DNA of 64,000 nt from Armigeres subalbatus. Its lineage: Eukaryota > Arthropoda > Insecta > Diptera > Culicidae. The notes under the pieces were generated by a model. That model ran no database searches and was not told where the DNA came from. It saw only the letters and a list, made by a program, of their open reading frames with translations. Within the stretch, counting starts at the first letter, position 1, and each line of letters begins with the position of its first letter. Shown in pieces: positions 35,207 through 45,965 of the stretch. The position numbers and the translations under genes were made by a program. The stretch lies in assembly GCF_024139115.2 (NCBI RefSeq), contig NC_085141.1:218773783-218837782 (forward strand), given 5' to 3'.

Positions 35207-35935
35207 AAGCTATGTCCATTTAGAATCCGAAATAATAAAATCATTTGTATCACGGTAACGGAATGACGTACAAATAAGGTTAATACATCAAAACAAGGGT
35301 AATTCACTGTACTTTAAGGAAAAAATATTGATACAACTCATTTCTTCTTGCTTCTAGTGAGAATACGCACCTTCTTTATTATTCTTATCAAAAGTTGCAC
35401 ACCTCCGGAGTCAACTTCTTTCGCACTTTTGTTCCACATTTTGATCATCTGAGGCGCGTCTCGAGCTGTTTTTCCACTTTTCTTAAGCTTCCGCTTCATT
35501 AATGCCCAAAATGTCTCGATGGGTCGGAGCTGTGGGCAGTTGCGTGGATTTATGTTTTTATCGATGAAATCTTCGTTATTATCGCGGTACCACTGGATGA
35601 CTTCTGTAGTGTCTGTAGTGTCTTCTGTAGTGACAACTCGCCAAATCTGGCCAAAACTTCACGGGACCTTTATGGGCTTTCTGGAAGGTAGACCGCGGAC
35701 TTTGAGACATTCCTCCTTGTACAGCTTCGAGTCCACCGTCTTATTCGTCACGTTTTCTCTCATTTCGGCTTCCATCGGAATAATTTTTGACTCGCTGCAC
35801 GAAACATCGTGAAATTTATACCACAGCAAGTGGGCGCCTAGGTAGACAAACCGCTGAAAAAGAATTCTTGCAGCGGTCACTTTCCGTGCCGCTGCAATAC
35901 AATAAATGATTCCGGATTCTAAATGGACATAGCTT
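35207..35935 (-). mobile_element. ITmD37E-like Tc1/mariner deletion derivative
   Basis: TA flanks both ends (35205-35206, 35936-35937). The terminal inverted repeats are AAGCTATGTCCATTTAGAAT on the left and the same bases on the right reversed. At 729 bp it is shorter than full elements of about 1.3 kb and holds only the C-terminal part of the transposase. Confidence 0.87.
35339..35880 (-). pseudogene. C-terminal part of a DD37E transposase
   Basis: The product would be the catalytic half of a cut-and-paste transposase. In one frame the minus strand reads FWPDLASCHY (about 35645-35616), in another TTEVIQWYRDNN and NPRNCPQLRPIE (to about 35515), then TFWALMKRKLKKSGKTA and a stop at 35339. Counting D in PDLAS to E in RPIE without the extra repeat units gives 37 residues between, as in the mosquito ITmD37E family. 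CACTACAGA is repeated about three times between the two blocks (35595-35625) and shifts the frame. The N-terminal DNA-binding region and first catalytic Asp are missing. Confidence 0.8.
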
Positions 35936-35937
35936 TA

Positions 35938-38264
35938 CATGAGACATGACAATTTTTCGTCCTACACTGCTTTGCTGGACAATTTGAATAATAATCATTG
36001 GTAAGCTCATCGATCACTCATGGCGCGCGAATTGGTTTTGCTTGAGTTTGATGTTGGTTCACTACCGCCACCTGGCTCGTGATTTGGCTTAGTTGATAAA
36101 AACAACAGCTGTCATTAGTGTTTGTGGTACTATAAATTCGATAAGTAAATGTTCCATGTGTCATGTCTGTGGCTCTTTACTTAGTCCATTTCTCGGCTAT
36201 TTTTACGGGCTCATTTACAGGCGCCTTTCTATTCTATTCAAGATTACTCGCTCGCGCCCTTTTATATGAGCGACCTTTCAATATGAGTGACTCTTTCCAC
36301 TGAAAATGGCACCAATACATTATTTTTTTCCTTCGATTTCTTTTGATTTGGTGAAAGACTTAGATTGCCAACAATTGGTATTTTTCCTCAAATAAATAAC
36401 CTGATCGAAAAACGAAATTCGTCCATGCAAGGTATTTCAATAGTAAAGTACAGAGTAATCGCTTCCTATACTGCTGTTGCAGTCATACTCATCTATTTAA
36501 AATATCCGAATCATGTCATCATGCAACTGACTGCTCTCAAATAGAGACATTAAATATTCTCCAATGGGCCATGTCATAAGTTTGACCGTGGCACAAAACT
36601 GATTCTCCCCAATTTTTAGTCAGCATCAACAAAATCGCACACTACCAACAGTTGGATATTAATGGAGAAGTTTGCAAATCCTCCCCCGAGGCCAGCAACA
36701 AGCTACCTTTCTGAAAGACAAACTTTTCCATCACAAAACATTCGGTTCGCAACATTGTCCCCCACACCCTGTGAAAAGACAGCGTTCCCCTGAAACCTGG
36801 CACTCACACTCAGTTGCAGAAACGAAAACGACCGACCTTTCGGGTCAGCAACAATTTGTAAATATCGTATTTAATTAGCATCTTGACAAGTGAAGGGTCC
36901 TCTCCTGTCGTTCGGTTTGCGTCACGTCACGAGCGAAAACTTTTTGCCGATTTTCGGATAACCCCCGGTTCCCGTTTCCGTTCACGATGAGCCCAACGGA
37001 CACGGTGACGAACAGCGACGGCGAAACGTGGAATTGTTCCCTTTTTGAGGAACGCAAGGCAGGTACAGAAATCCTTTCCTACTCCGGTATTCAATTATCT
37101 CGTGACAATGAAGCTGTTTTAGGTTCTATGGCCTTTTGGAGATCAAACAGCAGACTCATGTCGGTATAAAAAAGGACACTCCGAAAAGGTGTCAATGATG
37201 AAAGGGATACTTTGTAATTGAAATTGATTTCAAGCAGTATTGATCTGAAGTGGGTTAACGATATTTGCATGTTTGAATGAAACTGGGTGCTCGTAATTTT
37301 GAAATGGAAATCGAAATAATCAATATTTGGAAAATAAAAAGAAAAAATTGTTAGATTCTAAATAAACCAGTTTTTACTAATAGGAGTGAACCAAATTACC
37401 AGGACCCACCATAGGTAAATCCATGCTATCACCCTCAGAGCAATTAATTTTAAATGAAGTTGCTTTGCTTAGATCAACAAGCAGTTTTTTTTTGTTCTAC
37501 TAATACGCTCCCCTTGTTTAGTTAGAAAGGTAGAAAAAAAGAACGACAATCGTACCATCGTCGACCGGTAAATTAGAGCATGAAAAATTAATCCTTTGAC
37601 ACCAAGCTTCGAGCATAGTTTCCTGATGTGGTTCTGGTGACGGGTGGATTAGTTCAATCGTCAGCAAGGACAAAGGGAACAGAAGTCAGTCGTTGATGCT
37701 TGGAAAAAAAGAAGTACAACACAGAAAGGGGACAAAAGGGTCACGACCCTTGGCGCACGAAGGTGGTCACGGTCACCGTGATCAAAGGGGAGCGCAACAA
37801 CTCTACCTCCATTCCATGTACCGACGAGTAGGAGAAGTAAATTTGCATAATATATCGTTGCATAATCAAAATAAATGACACGCATTTCGTCCTGCACTAT
37901 AGTGTGTCACTCAACGCAAGAGGGTTTTTTATTGGACTCACGTACCGTGAGTTTTGGCGAAGTGTAATATCAATCACTTATATGGATGTCGAGTGTTGTG
38001 TGGAAAAAAACTTAATCAAAGTGAAACGCTTGGTGGTGAATTGTATTATAGTGAATGCTCAACAAAGCTCCGTTCATTTGTCACATTGTTTTGGTACGAA
38101 GACCAGAAAATTTGCCCTTTCATTCAGTTTATGTAACACTTGCCTTAATCACTAATCATTAATAACTTTTTACAAAAGTTTGTTACTGTTATCTACCTTT
38201 ATAAGTTTGTTCCCTTCAATTATCTGGAGATTTCTTTGCTAATTTTCTAATACTTGTCATTTAG
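35938..38264. other. No recognised gene
   Basis: Mostly AT-rich, with short GC-richer islands around 36690-37060 and 37690-37800. A possible first exon is listed at 36987. No repeat ends were paired. Confidence 0.42.
36987..37063 (+). CDS. Possible 5' coding exon, unknown product
   Basis: After a GC-rich leader (about 36900-36986), ATG at 36987 opens MSPTDTVTNSDGETWNCSLF and runs to a donor-like GCAAGGCAGGTACAG near 37056-37070. Composition differs from the AT-rich surroundings. No further exon was identified, so this is only a hint of a host gene start. Confidence 0.2.
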
Positions 38265-38411
38265 TAAAATGTCGTTCGCCGTCATAGGTCATATGACCAA
38301 AAATGTAATTTGGCCGAACGGGTCATACAATCGTAAATGTCGTTTGCTGATCGGGTCATAAAGCCAAAACTATCATTTGGTCGAACAATAGTCAATGTAA
38401 AAAGTGTGAAG
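38265..38411. repeat. TCATTTGGTCGAAC-type dispersed repeat
   Basis: Three to four imperfect units contain TGTCGTTCGCCG, TTTGGCCGAACGGGTCAT, TGTCGTTTGCTGATCGGGTC and CATTTGGTCGAAC, about 40-50 bp apart. The LINE copy that follows inserted directly beside it. Confidence 0.5.
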
Positions 38412-38424
38412 ATATTAACGATGT

Positions 38425-39341
38425 CCCTTCGAAACCCGCAGAGGGTTACGGCAAGGTGATGGTCTTTCGTGTCTGCTATTCAACATCGCTTTGGAAGGGG
38501 TAATACGAAGAGCAAGGATTAACACGAGTGGTACAATTTTCAATAAGTCCGTCCAGCTATTTGGCTTCGCCGACGACATAGATATTATGGCACGTAACTT
38601 TGAGAAGATGGAGGAAGCCTACATCAGACTGAAGAGGGAAGCTAAGCGGATCGAGGTTCAAGAGACGACAATGTGAGCCACCCACCGCGAGTTTGAATCG
38701 GCGGTGACGAAATCGAGGTGGTAGAAGAATTTTTGTACTTAGGCTCACTGGTGACTGCCGAAAATGACACCAGCAGAGAAATTCGGAGACGCATAGTGGC
38801 TGGAAATCGTACGTACTTTGGACTCCGCAAGATCGAATAGAGTTCGCCGCCGTACCAAGCAGGCAATCTACAAAACGCTCATTAGACCGGTAGTCCTCTA
38901 CGGACACGAGACCTGGACGATGCTCGTGGAGGACCAACGCGCACTTGGAGTTTTCGAAAGGAAAGTGTTGCGTACCATCTATGGTGGGGTGCAGATGGCG
39001 GACGGTACGTGGAGGAGGCGAATGAACCACGAGTTGCATCAGCTGTTGGGAGAACCATCCATCGTTCACACCGCGAAAATCGGACGACTGCGGTGGGCCG
39101 GGCACGTAGCCAGAATGTCGGACAGTAACCCGGAGAAAATGATTTTCGACAACGATCCGACGGGCACAAGAAGGCGAGGTGCGCAGCGGGCAAGGTGGAT
39201 CGATCAGGTGGAAGATGACTTGCGGACCCTCCGTAGACTGCGTGGTTGGCGACGTGTTGCAATGGATCGAGCCGAATGGATAATACTCTTATATACCGCA
39301 CAGGCCACTTCGGCCTTAGTCTGAATATATAAATAATAATA
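38425..39341 (+). mobile_element. 5'-truncated LINE with 13-bp target duplication
   Basis: ATATTAACGATGT lies at 38412-38424 and again at 39342-39354. Between them is the 3' part of a LINE ending in a TAAATAATAATAATA-type tail. A long target duplication, 5' truncation and short tail are the marks of target-primed reverse transcription. Confidence 0.9.
38443..39324 (+). pseudogene. Non-LTR reverse transcriptase, C-terminal half
   Basis: Read in pieces: RQGDGLSCLLFNIALEGVIR (about 38448-38507), LFGFADDIDIMA with the catalytic FADD motif (about 38560-38594), EEFLYLGSLVTAENDTS, then LIRPVVLYGHETWTMLVEDQ and the tail GRLRWAGHVARMSDSNPEKM, ending at 39324. The order is motif B, C, thumb and tail of a LINE ORF2. 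Stops near 38674 and a frameshift near 38815 break it. The clade is not certain. Confidence 0.82.
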
Positions 39342-40107
39342 ATATTAACGATGTATGCAGGTTGTAGATTACAATCTACTTACATATGCTCAAAAATGAG
39401 TTTAACGTGTTTATCAGACGTTTCGGTCACCTTAAAAAGTGAGAAGTGTGAAATGAGGAGCAATTCTCACTTCTCACTTTAACTACAGCTGAGAACATCA
39501 GGGAGTTACAATTAGAGGTTCCAAAATCGGCAGCGACGACGGCGTCATTATTTTGGTCGGCGGTAGTGGCGTTTCCGGCGTCAAGCCAAAAGCCATTTAG
39601 GCGCCGGCAGCGGTGGCGTGAAATTTTTTTTATTACGCTCGTTTATTTGAAAAAATCTGGATTTTTTTCAGGACATTCTCAAGTGGTTAAAAGGAATAAC
39701 TTCGCAGGAAAAATTAGAAGATGTCTGAGCAGCAGTTTAAGGGTTTATTGGTTGAAAGGAGTATTCATTATCGCTGTACGAACCAGGCTGTTATTGAAGA
39801 TTAAGAACAACGATTATATCACTTTTGATGCGATTACCAAGGGAGAGTCAGCGGCTCATCGATCTGAAAAACGATACCAGTGATGAACTCACAAAAAATC
39901 ACAAAAAAAGCCAAAAGGTGTATGCATTTAGGTCCGCTGTATCCTCGAAAGTTTCGGAAAAGGGAAATGATTTTACTCCTGGAGAATTTGCTCGGCCCAG
40001 AAAAGAACCTAAACCAGCCGCTCTTGACCCAACGTTCGCTTTCGGGGAGAACACCAAAAATCTTATTTTGTCTCCCGTATCCCTAGGCGGCAAAATCGAA
40101 TTTTGAC
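39342..40107. repeat. No gene; GGCGG-rich repeat piece
   Basis: CGGCGGTAGTGGCGTTTCCG and GGCGTCAAGCC at 39555-39590 resemble 33900-34010. A GTGAGAAGTG and CACTTCTCAC pair is near 39438-39478. The rest shows nothing. Confidence 0.45.
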
Positions 40108-40680
40108 TTATGAACATTGGCAGAGTAAATAACGTCGATTCAGTGCACCGTGCGACGCAAACAACAAGAGCCGGGGCTCGATTCTTTTAACACGAGATGA
40201 CCAATCCACGTCGATAGGGGATAAATGGCTACAGATGGATGGACTTTCTTGGCCAACTTCACTAGGTGGATGATTGCCGAACCACTTCTCTACCGCTTGA
40301 CACATCCTCTGGGTAAGGGTATCCGGGGTTATATCCCAACCGCAAACGTCTAGCATAGCTCTTCTTTCGACGTTGAAACGTGGACATACGAACAGTACAG
40401 GTTTGGGCAGACGGGGACTTCCGCGTGCCCCCGCGTACTGTCGGAAGCAACCAAGGCCTGACAGGAATTGTGTCAGGTGGAAGTGAAATTCCCCATGGGG
40501 TCTTCCCACCCAGCTGTATCGTGTGGTAGGCAGATATCACTCTGAGACACATCAAGCGGTACGTGCTCTCCAGCTTCCGCAGGTAACTGGCTTCCCCCAG
40601 AATAGATACGGTAATGCCTGCCAGTAGCCTACGTTTACTGGCACACACCTTGGAACTGTTGGCAACACTGATGAGTTAAG
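40108..40680 (-). pseudogene. R1-type ORF2 C-terminal fragment
   Basis: On the minus strand one frame reads ASKRRLLAGITVSILGEASY and LMCLRVISAYHTIQ (40648-40520). After a frameshift near 40500 another reads FHFHLTQFLSGLGCFRQYAG, LFVCPRFNVERRAMLDVCGW and DTLTQRMCQ (to about 40260). This is the thumb-to-zinc-finger end of an R1-clade reverse transcriptase. The first cysteines and histidine of the C-C-H-C motif are eroded, and several frame breaks show it is dead. Confidence 0.77.
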
Positions 40681-40994
40681 CTGTCTGCAAATTATAGCTC
40701 CTCTTTCCCGCTTGTTTTTATGTTTTTACGTCGTCCTAAATTCGTTCGAGTTTGTAAGCGCATATTTATATGTATATTGACTTTGTGAAAGTGATTTGTT
40801 TCCCTTCATCTCTAACACCTACCCACACGTTCGTTTATCTTCGGAAGCGCCATCTACCAGCAACAAATTGAAACTACTTGCTGAGCTTTTTAACCTCGGA
40901 CGTGAAGCGTATTGCATATGCGTGGGCGACCGACAAATCCGTAAATCAACCGGTACATTGCGACACTTTGTAACGGTATAGAAAACTTCACAAA

Positions 40995-42780
40995 ATGGAT
41001 CCGTGTAAAATTTGCTCCAGAACTATCGATTCAGCAAGAGTAGTCACGTGCAGTGGATCGTGTGGCTTTTCATTCCATTTCACATGCGTGGGGATGACAA
41101 AGTCTCACTATTCTGCTTGGACAACACCCAAGCCGCACAACTTGTTTCACTACTGAACATTTCACTGTGTTGCAACTATTCGGAAAGAAACAATCTTTGC
41201 GTAAGTGCCATCAAATTTCTTGCAATCTAAAAAGCGCAAGAGGTGGAGCCAACGGAAACATTCTTCGATTGCAGTAAAATTGCAATAATGTAGCAAAATA
41301 CTACAGCGAAAAAAAATAAAAATATAAAACTGGATTCGATTTATGGATCTTCCGATTGATAGCCCTTCACTCTACCACAGCACCATTCAACACTTCGAAT
41401 GGACTGCATATCGGCTCACCATAAAAACCATACGATTATGAAGTTTTGTACTCGGGTTTTCTGTTACTTGATTGCACCATCACCGGAAAAAAATGTAAGT
41501 TGTCAAAACGTTAAACGATGCTAACTTAAACATGGAGACACACTCAGCTTATTTGCAACTTAATTCAAACAAACAAATAAATTCCTAAAGACGAATCGAA
41601 TTTACATGGTAAAAAATATGCAACTTGATGATTTCGTTTCGTGTTTGCAACATAAAGTGCAGTATTCTTTGGTTGTTTGTTTCCAAATGTCAAACACGTA
41701 CTGCATTGCAATGTTAATGAAACATTGATCACAACTCGAACGGTTTTGACATCTTGATGCAACTTTTTCGTGCTTTGATGTTTTTCTAAAGCATTTAATG
41801 AAACTGAATAGAAACAAGGTGCTTTTTGGAAGATGTTGCATGTGCTACTTGGGCAAGAATCGGACTACTTTGGTTTTGCGAAACGTGTCGTCTGAACTAT
41901 GATCCAGCTGTTTACGACCGTGAGAAAAGAATAATGAAGGCCCTCCGTGAGTTACTAATTCGCACTGACTCAATGGACACAAGACTCGGAAACTACGGTG
42001 AAAATCTTCGGAAGTTGAATAAGACTATTTACGGGTCACGACTCAGTTGCAAATTCACCAATCCGTCCGATCAAACAAATTTTCTCGATAGTATTAACAA
42101 GCTGAACTTCGACGATCCCATCGGCGATCCCATTAACCGATCAAGGTCCTGTGAAGAGACGCCTTTTTTCGAGGTCCTGGATGAGATAAATAGCTCTATT
42201 GCACACATCCCGGAAAAGTTTGTTGTTGGATCGCACAAATGTGTGCAGATTATCTCTGATCGTCCAACCTGCTCCAAAAATTCTACAACAAAAACAACAG
42301 GAATCAACATTTCTACACCATCTCACCGATCTAATTCAACGTTTGCTGGTAATGTAACGCGACTCAAAACTCAATGGCAACAGTGATGCAACAGTTCCCA
42401 ATACTAGCCCTAACATTCGTAGTTCTACAGAATCCCATCGCACATCGCTAAAAGTAGCTTCTGCATCTCAGCCTTCTAATGATGTCCATTCATACTATCA
42501 TACTATCATAAATACTGATCAGAATGAGGAGGATGTCAAGAAACACATCATGGAAATCTCTAACGTACACTCGTCTCTAGTAAAAGTCACGAAGTTAGTA
42601 CCTCGCGGGAAGCAGATTGAAGACCTCTCTTTTGTCTCTTTCAAAATCAGCATCGATCGTATCTTGTTCGAGCTCATCACAGCACGTCGTGAACACACAT
42701 ATCGATTCCGCCATCAGCCCATCATTATCAAGCAAGCTTACCTCAGTACACTCAACATCATCGAGATGCACGCCTGCTAG
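40995..42780 (+). pseudogene. LINE ORF1 with split PHD-like finger
   Basis: ATG at 40995 reads MDPCKICSRTIDSARVVTCS, then CGFSFHFTCVGMTKSHYSAW, the first half of a PHD-like zinc finger. The matching second half, ARIGLLWFCETCRLNYDP with the final C-x2-C, appears only at about 41850-41910, so an insertion splits the finger. ORF1 then runs to about 42386, shifts frame, and ends with VHSSLVKVTKLVPRGKQIED (about 42560-42620). PHD-type fingers occur in ORF1 of CR1-group LINEs, where a nucleic-acid or protein-binding role is assumed. Confidence 0.7.
41115..41852. mobile_element. Unidentified insertion in LINE ORF1
   Basis: The LINE frame leaves off near GCTTGGACAA (41116-41125) and resumes near ACTTGGGCAA (about 41848-41857). 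Those similar 10-mers may be the duplicated target. The inserted ~740 bp is AT-rich, has no protein signal and no clear terminal repeats. Confidence 0.45.
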
Positions 42781-42899
42781 CCTCGTGGAAGACCCTAATC
42801 CTTTCGTCACAGTCGAGCCACTACTGCCAGAGTTCAGCAGCCATCCCGGCCCCGTGTACGAGTTCGGTGAAGGGGTCTTCCAACCATCCATCACAGGCA

Positions 42900-45257
42900 A
42901 GTATGCATGCAATAATAGCATTTCGGTTCCGGTAACATTGGCTGATTCCAGCAACTGTTCAACTTCGATGCCAAGCAATGAACGAAATTCATGTTTCTCG
43001 AAATACCACCAGAATGTAAGAGGCCTGTGCACCAAAACTGCTCAGCTACGGCTACTTTTAACCATCTATGATTATGGTGTTCTGGTTTTTACGGAAAATT
43101 GGCTACGAGAGGATATTAACAGTGTTGAAATTTCATCCGAGTATGTGCTGTTTCGTTGCGATCGAAGCATATTAACCAGCCAGCACTCACGCGGCGGGGG
43201 CGTGCTGATTGCAGTAAAAACACACATCCGCTGTGAGTCCGTTCAATTGTTAAATACCGAACAACTCGAGCAAACCGCAGTGTGTGTGAAGTCGAAAACG
43301 CGTTCGATTTACATTGTCGCTATTTACCTTCCACCTAACTCGCACGCTGATTTGTATGCCGCTTATGCTAATGCAGCTCATCATGTCGCTAACCATGCTT
43401 CTGATGTAGATGTAATTTTGTCTCTGGATGACTTCAACCTCCCAATCTTGCATTGGCAATAAGACGACGAAATTAATGGCTACATACCTTTAACGACCGT
43501 TTCCGATAAGGACCATCTCTGCTGGTCAGTATGTCAGTTTCGTGAACGTCAACGGAAAACTCCTTGATCTTGTTTTCGTTAGTCTTCCTGAGCTAATGTA
43601 CACATTTGAGCCTGTAACGCCATTGCTACTCGTGGACAGACATCATCCTCCAATCGGATTACTAATTGATATTAGCGACCATAACTTGATATCACCTGTA
43701 AGCGGCATCGATCATTTCGTTTACGATTTCATATCGTGCGATTACACTCTCTTGAAAGCAGCTTTCTTACTTACTTACTTATGGATCCTGTACACCTCCG
43801 GTGGTGCAAAGGGCCGACATGAAAGATCTCCATCCTGAGCGTTGCCCGGCTATCGCTTTAACCTGTTGCCAGGTTAGATTTCGGTCGACTTCTTTTATTT
43901 CTTTATTGAGGCTTCGCCGCCATGGGCCTCTGGGTCTGCCTCTGCTGCGATGTCCCGCTGGGTTCCAGTCTAATGCTTGCTTACAAATTTCGTTTCCGCC
44001 CCTACGTAGAGTGTGGCCGACCCAGCCCCACTTCCGATCCCGAATTTCTGTTGCTCTCGGCCTCTGGTGACAACGACGATGGAGCTCGTTGTTTGAGATC
44101 CAGTTGTGAGGCCACCAGGCCCGAATTATATACCGCAGGCATCTGTTAATGAACACCTGCAGCCGTTGAGTGTTCTCCACTGATACACACCATGTTTCGC
44201 TAGCGTATAACAGCGCAGATTTCACGTTAGAGTTGAAAATTCGTATTTTGGTGCGTTCACTTATCTGCCTGTTTTTCCAGATATTTCTTAAACAAAGGCA
44301 GCCCTTGCTTTCTTGATCCGTGCGCCTATGTTGATCTTGCTACCGCCGTCTGACGCCATTTGGCTACCAAGATATTGGAAGCTTTCAACATTCTCCACTG
44401 GTTGCCCGGCTACTGTGAAACTGGAAGGAGTCACCGTGTTTACATCCAACGATTTGGTTTTGTTGACGTTGATGTCTAAACCTGCCGCAGCTAAACCTGC
44501 AGCAGCTTTCGCTGAAACAAATTGGGATGCTCTGTTGCGGTTTGGTACTATTGATGAGGCGCTTTTTGCTTTCTACAACAAGATCAATTCTATTTGCTAT
44601 GGCTTGGTACCACGAAGAAAACTGTCCTTTAACTCTATATCCAACAAACCCTGGTGGACCTCTGAGCTCCGTAATCTCCGTAACACACTCAGAAAAGCAA
44701 GACAGCGATTTTTTGTCACGAAGTCCGAGGATGCTCGCCATGTTCTCCGCGAGGTGGAAGTAACGTACAAGTCTACTCTGCAATTCACCTATGAAAACTG
44801 CATAGCTGAAGTCGAGACCAACGTTAAACAGAATCCATCACGTTTCTGGGATTTTGTAAAAGAACGGAAATCATCAGCCAGAATTCCTTGTAATGTCAGC
44901 TACAACAATACGCAAGCTTGTTCAAATGATGAAGCCGCCAACCTCTTCTCTCTGTTTTTCGAGAGCGTATTCAGCAAGGTATCTCCAGTTCTTCGCCAAG
45001 CTTGCTTCGCCCATATTCCCTCGTACAACATCAACCTACCCGTCACACAGTTCTCTCTAGATGAAGTGTTGTTAGCCATTGAAGAGCTTGACTCTAAGAA
45101 AGGGTCAGGTACGGACGGATTTCCTCCACTGTTCCTGAAAAAGTGCTTCACTGAACTAGCAACTCTGAGCACGGTTTTGTTCAACCGGTCGCTATCTCCT
45201 ACTATGACGCCCGGCTTACGACCCACTAGGTCAGACGATAGCTCATCGATCATCTAG
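42900..45257 (+). pseudogene. LINE ORF2: endonuclease and partial reverse transcriptase
   Basis: ORF2 nicks the target and copies element RNA. The APE-type endonuclease reads SKYHQNVRGLCTKTAQLR (about 43000), FTENWLREDI, SRGGGVLIAV (about 43190), YLPPNSHADLY and LDDFNLP (about 43430). After a stop near 43462 the domain resumes as GKLLDLVFVS and VDRHHPPIGL. Past the insertion at 43767-44500 the frame continues AETNWDALLRFG and NKPWWTSELRNLRNTLRKAR to GSGTDGFPPLFLKKC (about 45106-45150), the first reverse-transcriptase motifs, then stops at 45257. The palm FADD motif is absent. Confidence 0.85.
43767..44500 (-). mobile_element. RTE-type LINE 3' copy with 10-bp target duplication
   Basis: AGCAGCTTTC lies at 43757-43766 and 44501-44510. 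The insert reads on the minus strand as the end of a LINE ORF2: SFQYLGSQMASDGG (about 44370), SALLYASETWCVSVENTQRL, LQVFINRCLRYIIRAWWP, RKWGWVGHTLRR and a stop at 43779, then a TAAGTAAGTAAG tail. Removing insert and one duplicate rejoins the host frame exactly as LLKAAF-AETNWD. Close kin at 56254-56698. RTE clade is my best guess from the C-terminal pattern. Confidence 0.9.
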
Positions 45258-45357
45258 TTGAACTGTTCTAATGGCCACCTTGGTGGGGCATAGCAGCTAC
45301 AATTGAACACACCATTGATCTTGGCTATCGGGGCCTGGGGGTCTCCTTAGTTATTGG

Positions 45358-45650
45358 GGCCATCCTTGGTCGTGTGGTAAGATGCGCCTCATGATATACG
45401 AATGCAGAAATGGTAACTTGGCTTAGAAACTTCACAGTTAATAGGGGAAACCGCCAAATGTTGAACGGTTAATTTTGTCGCCTATTGTTGAACTCCCATA
45501 AGAAATGCACGTGCGTTCAACAATAGGCGAAGAAATTAGCCGTTCAACATTTGGCGAATTACCCTAATTGTGGAAGTGAATAATGAGCACTAAGCTGCAA
45601 GGTGGTAATGTCCCTACGGGGGATGTAATGACAATGCCGAAGAAGAAGAT
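45358..45650 (+). mobile_element. Feilai-like SINE with a MITE inserted
   Basis: It starts GGCCATCCTTGGTCGTGTGG, jumps by internal deletion to CTCATGATATACGAATGCAG, continues AAATGGTAACTTGGC, then after the MITE resumes GTGGAAGTGAATAATGAGCA and ends with a GAAGAAGAAG tail. The B-box region is lost. Confidence 0.77.
45444..45564. mobile_element. 121-bp TA-flanked MITE inside a SINE
   Basis: Ends GGGGAAACCGCCAAATGTTG and, reversed, GGGTAATTCGCCAAATGTTG; TA on both sides (45442-45443, 45565-45566). It is nearly a full palindrome, with the second motif CGCCTATTGTTGAAC also inverted. Removing it and one TA restores the SINE as GTTAATAATTG, close to the intact copy at 18360. Confidence 0.87.
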
Positions 45651-45699
45651 ATGTTGTTACTAAGTTATTCCCAATCTTGAGTAGGTCATGACTTTAGTA

Positions 45700-45965
45700 G
45701 GTAGTTTTAGGCATACTGATCAGCCGATCTTCAACTGCCCTCCCTCCATTACCTTTTTGGCTTCCGCGACTAGTGACCTAAGGTAGGCTACCTACCTCCC
45801 AAAGGGACCGCCTCTGAGGCGTACAGAGGTCTTCTTGACCGCTGTACCGCACTGCTCTCTAACGGCAGAGACGACATCGTCCGCGTCTGTGACATCGCCC
45901 AGTTCCTTGCACTGGAACGTAACGTCCGCCTCTAGCGACCTCACATCGGGGAATTTGTACTAAAT
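45700..45965 (-). pseudogene. R1-type ORF1 scrap
   Basis: The minus strand reads DVRSLEADVTFQC, ELGDVTDADDVVSAVREQCG and TSVRLRGGPFGR followed by a stop (about 45940-45800), then VAYLRSLVAEAKKVMEGG after it. It corresponds to the middle of ORF1 at 32400-32640 (ALRRQCEVETPTAAVRLRKG). A stop replaces part of the conserved RLR-G-P-G-TQ segment. Confidence 0.67.

Larger units (their letters stand above)
40690..45257 (+). mobile_element. CR1/Jockey-type LINE, nested and 3'-truncated
   Basis: The order is a 5' leader (about 40690-40994), ORF1 beginning with a PHD-like cysteine motif (40995 to about 42780), and ORF2 with endonuclease and the start of the reverse transcriptase (about 42900-45250). 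It is interrupted by a roughly 740-bp unidentified segment in ORF1 (about 41115-41852) and by an antisense RTE-type copy (43767-44500). It ends soon after the first reverse-transcriptase motifs, so most of the polymerase is missing. Confidence 0.8.

Noticed and set aside
38882..39301. 139-codon minus-strand frame with 38557-39105 minus frame
   Set aside because: Antisense shadows of the LINE reverse-transcriptase fragment on the plus strand.
42595..43035. 146-codon minus-strand frame
   Set aside because: Antisense to the CR1/Jockey-type LINE, whose plus strand has clear endonuclease motifs.
43801..44149. Plus-strand frames over the RTE-type copy
   Set aside because: Antisense shadows of the recognisable minus-strand reverse-transcriptase tail. 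The same holds for 56286-56621.
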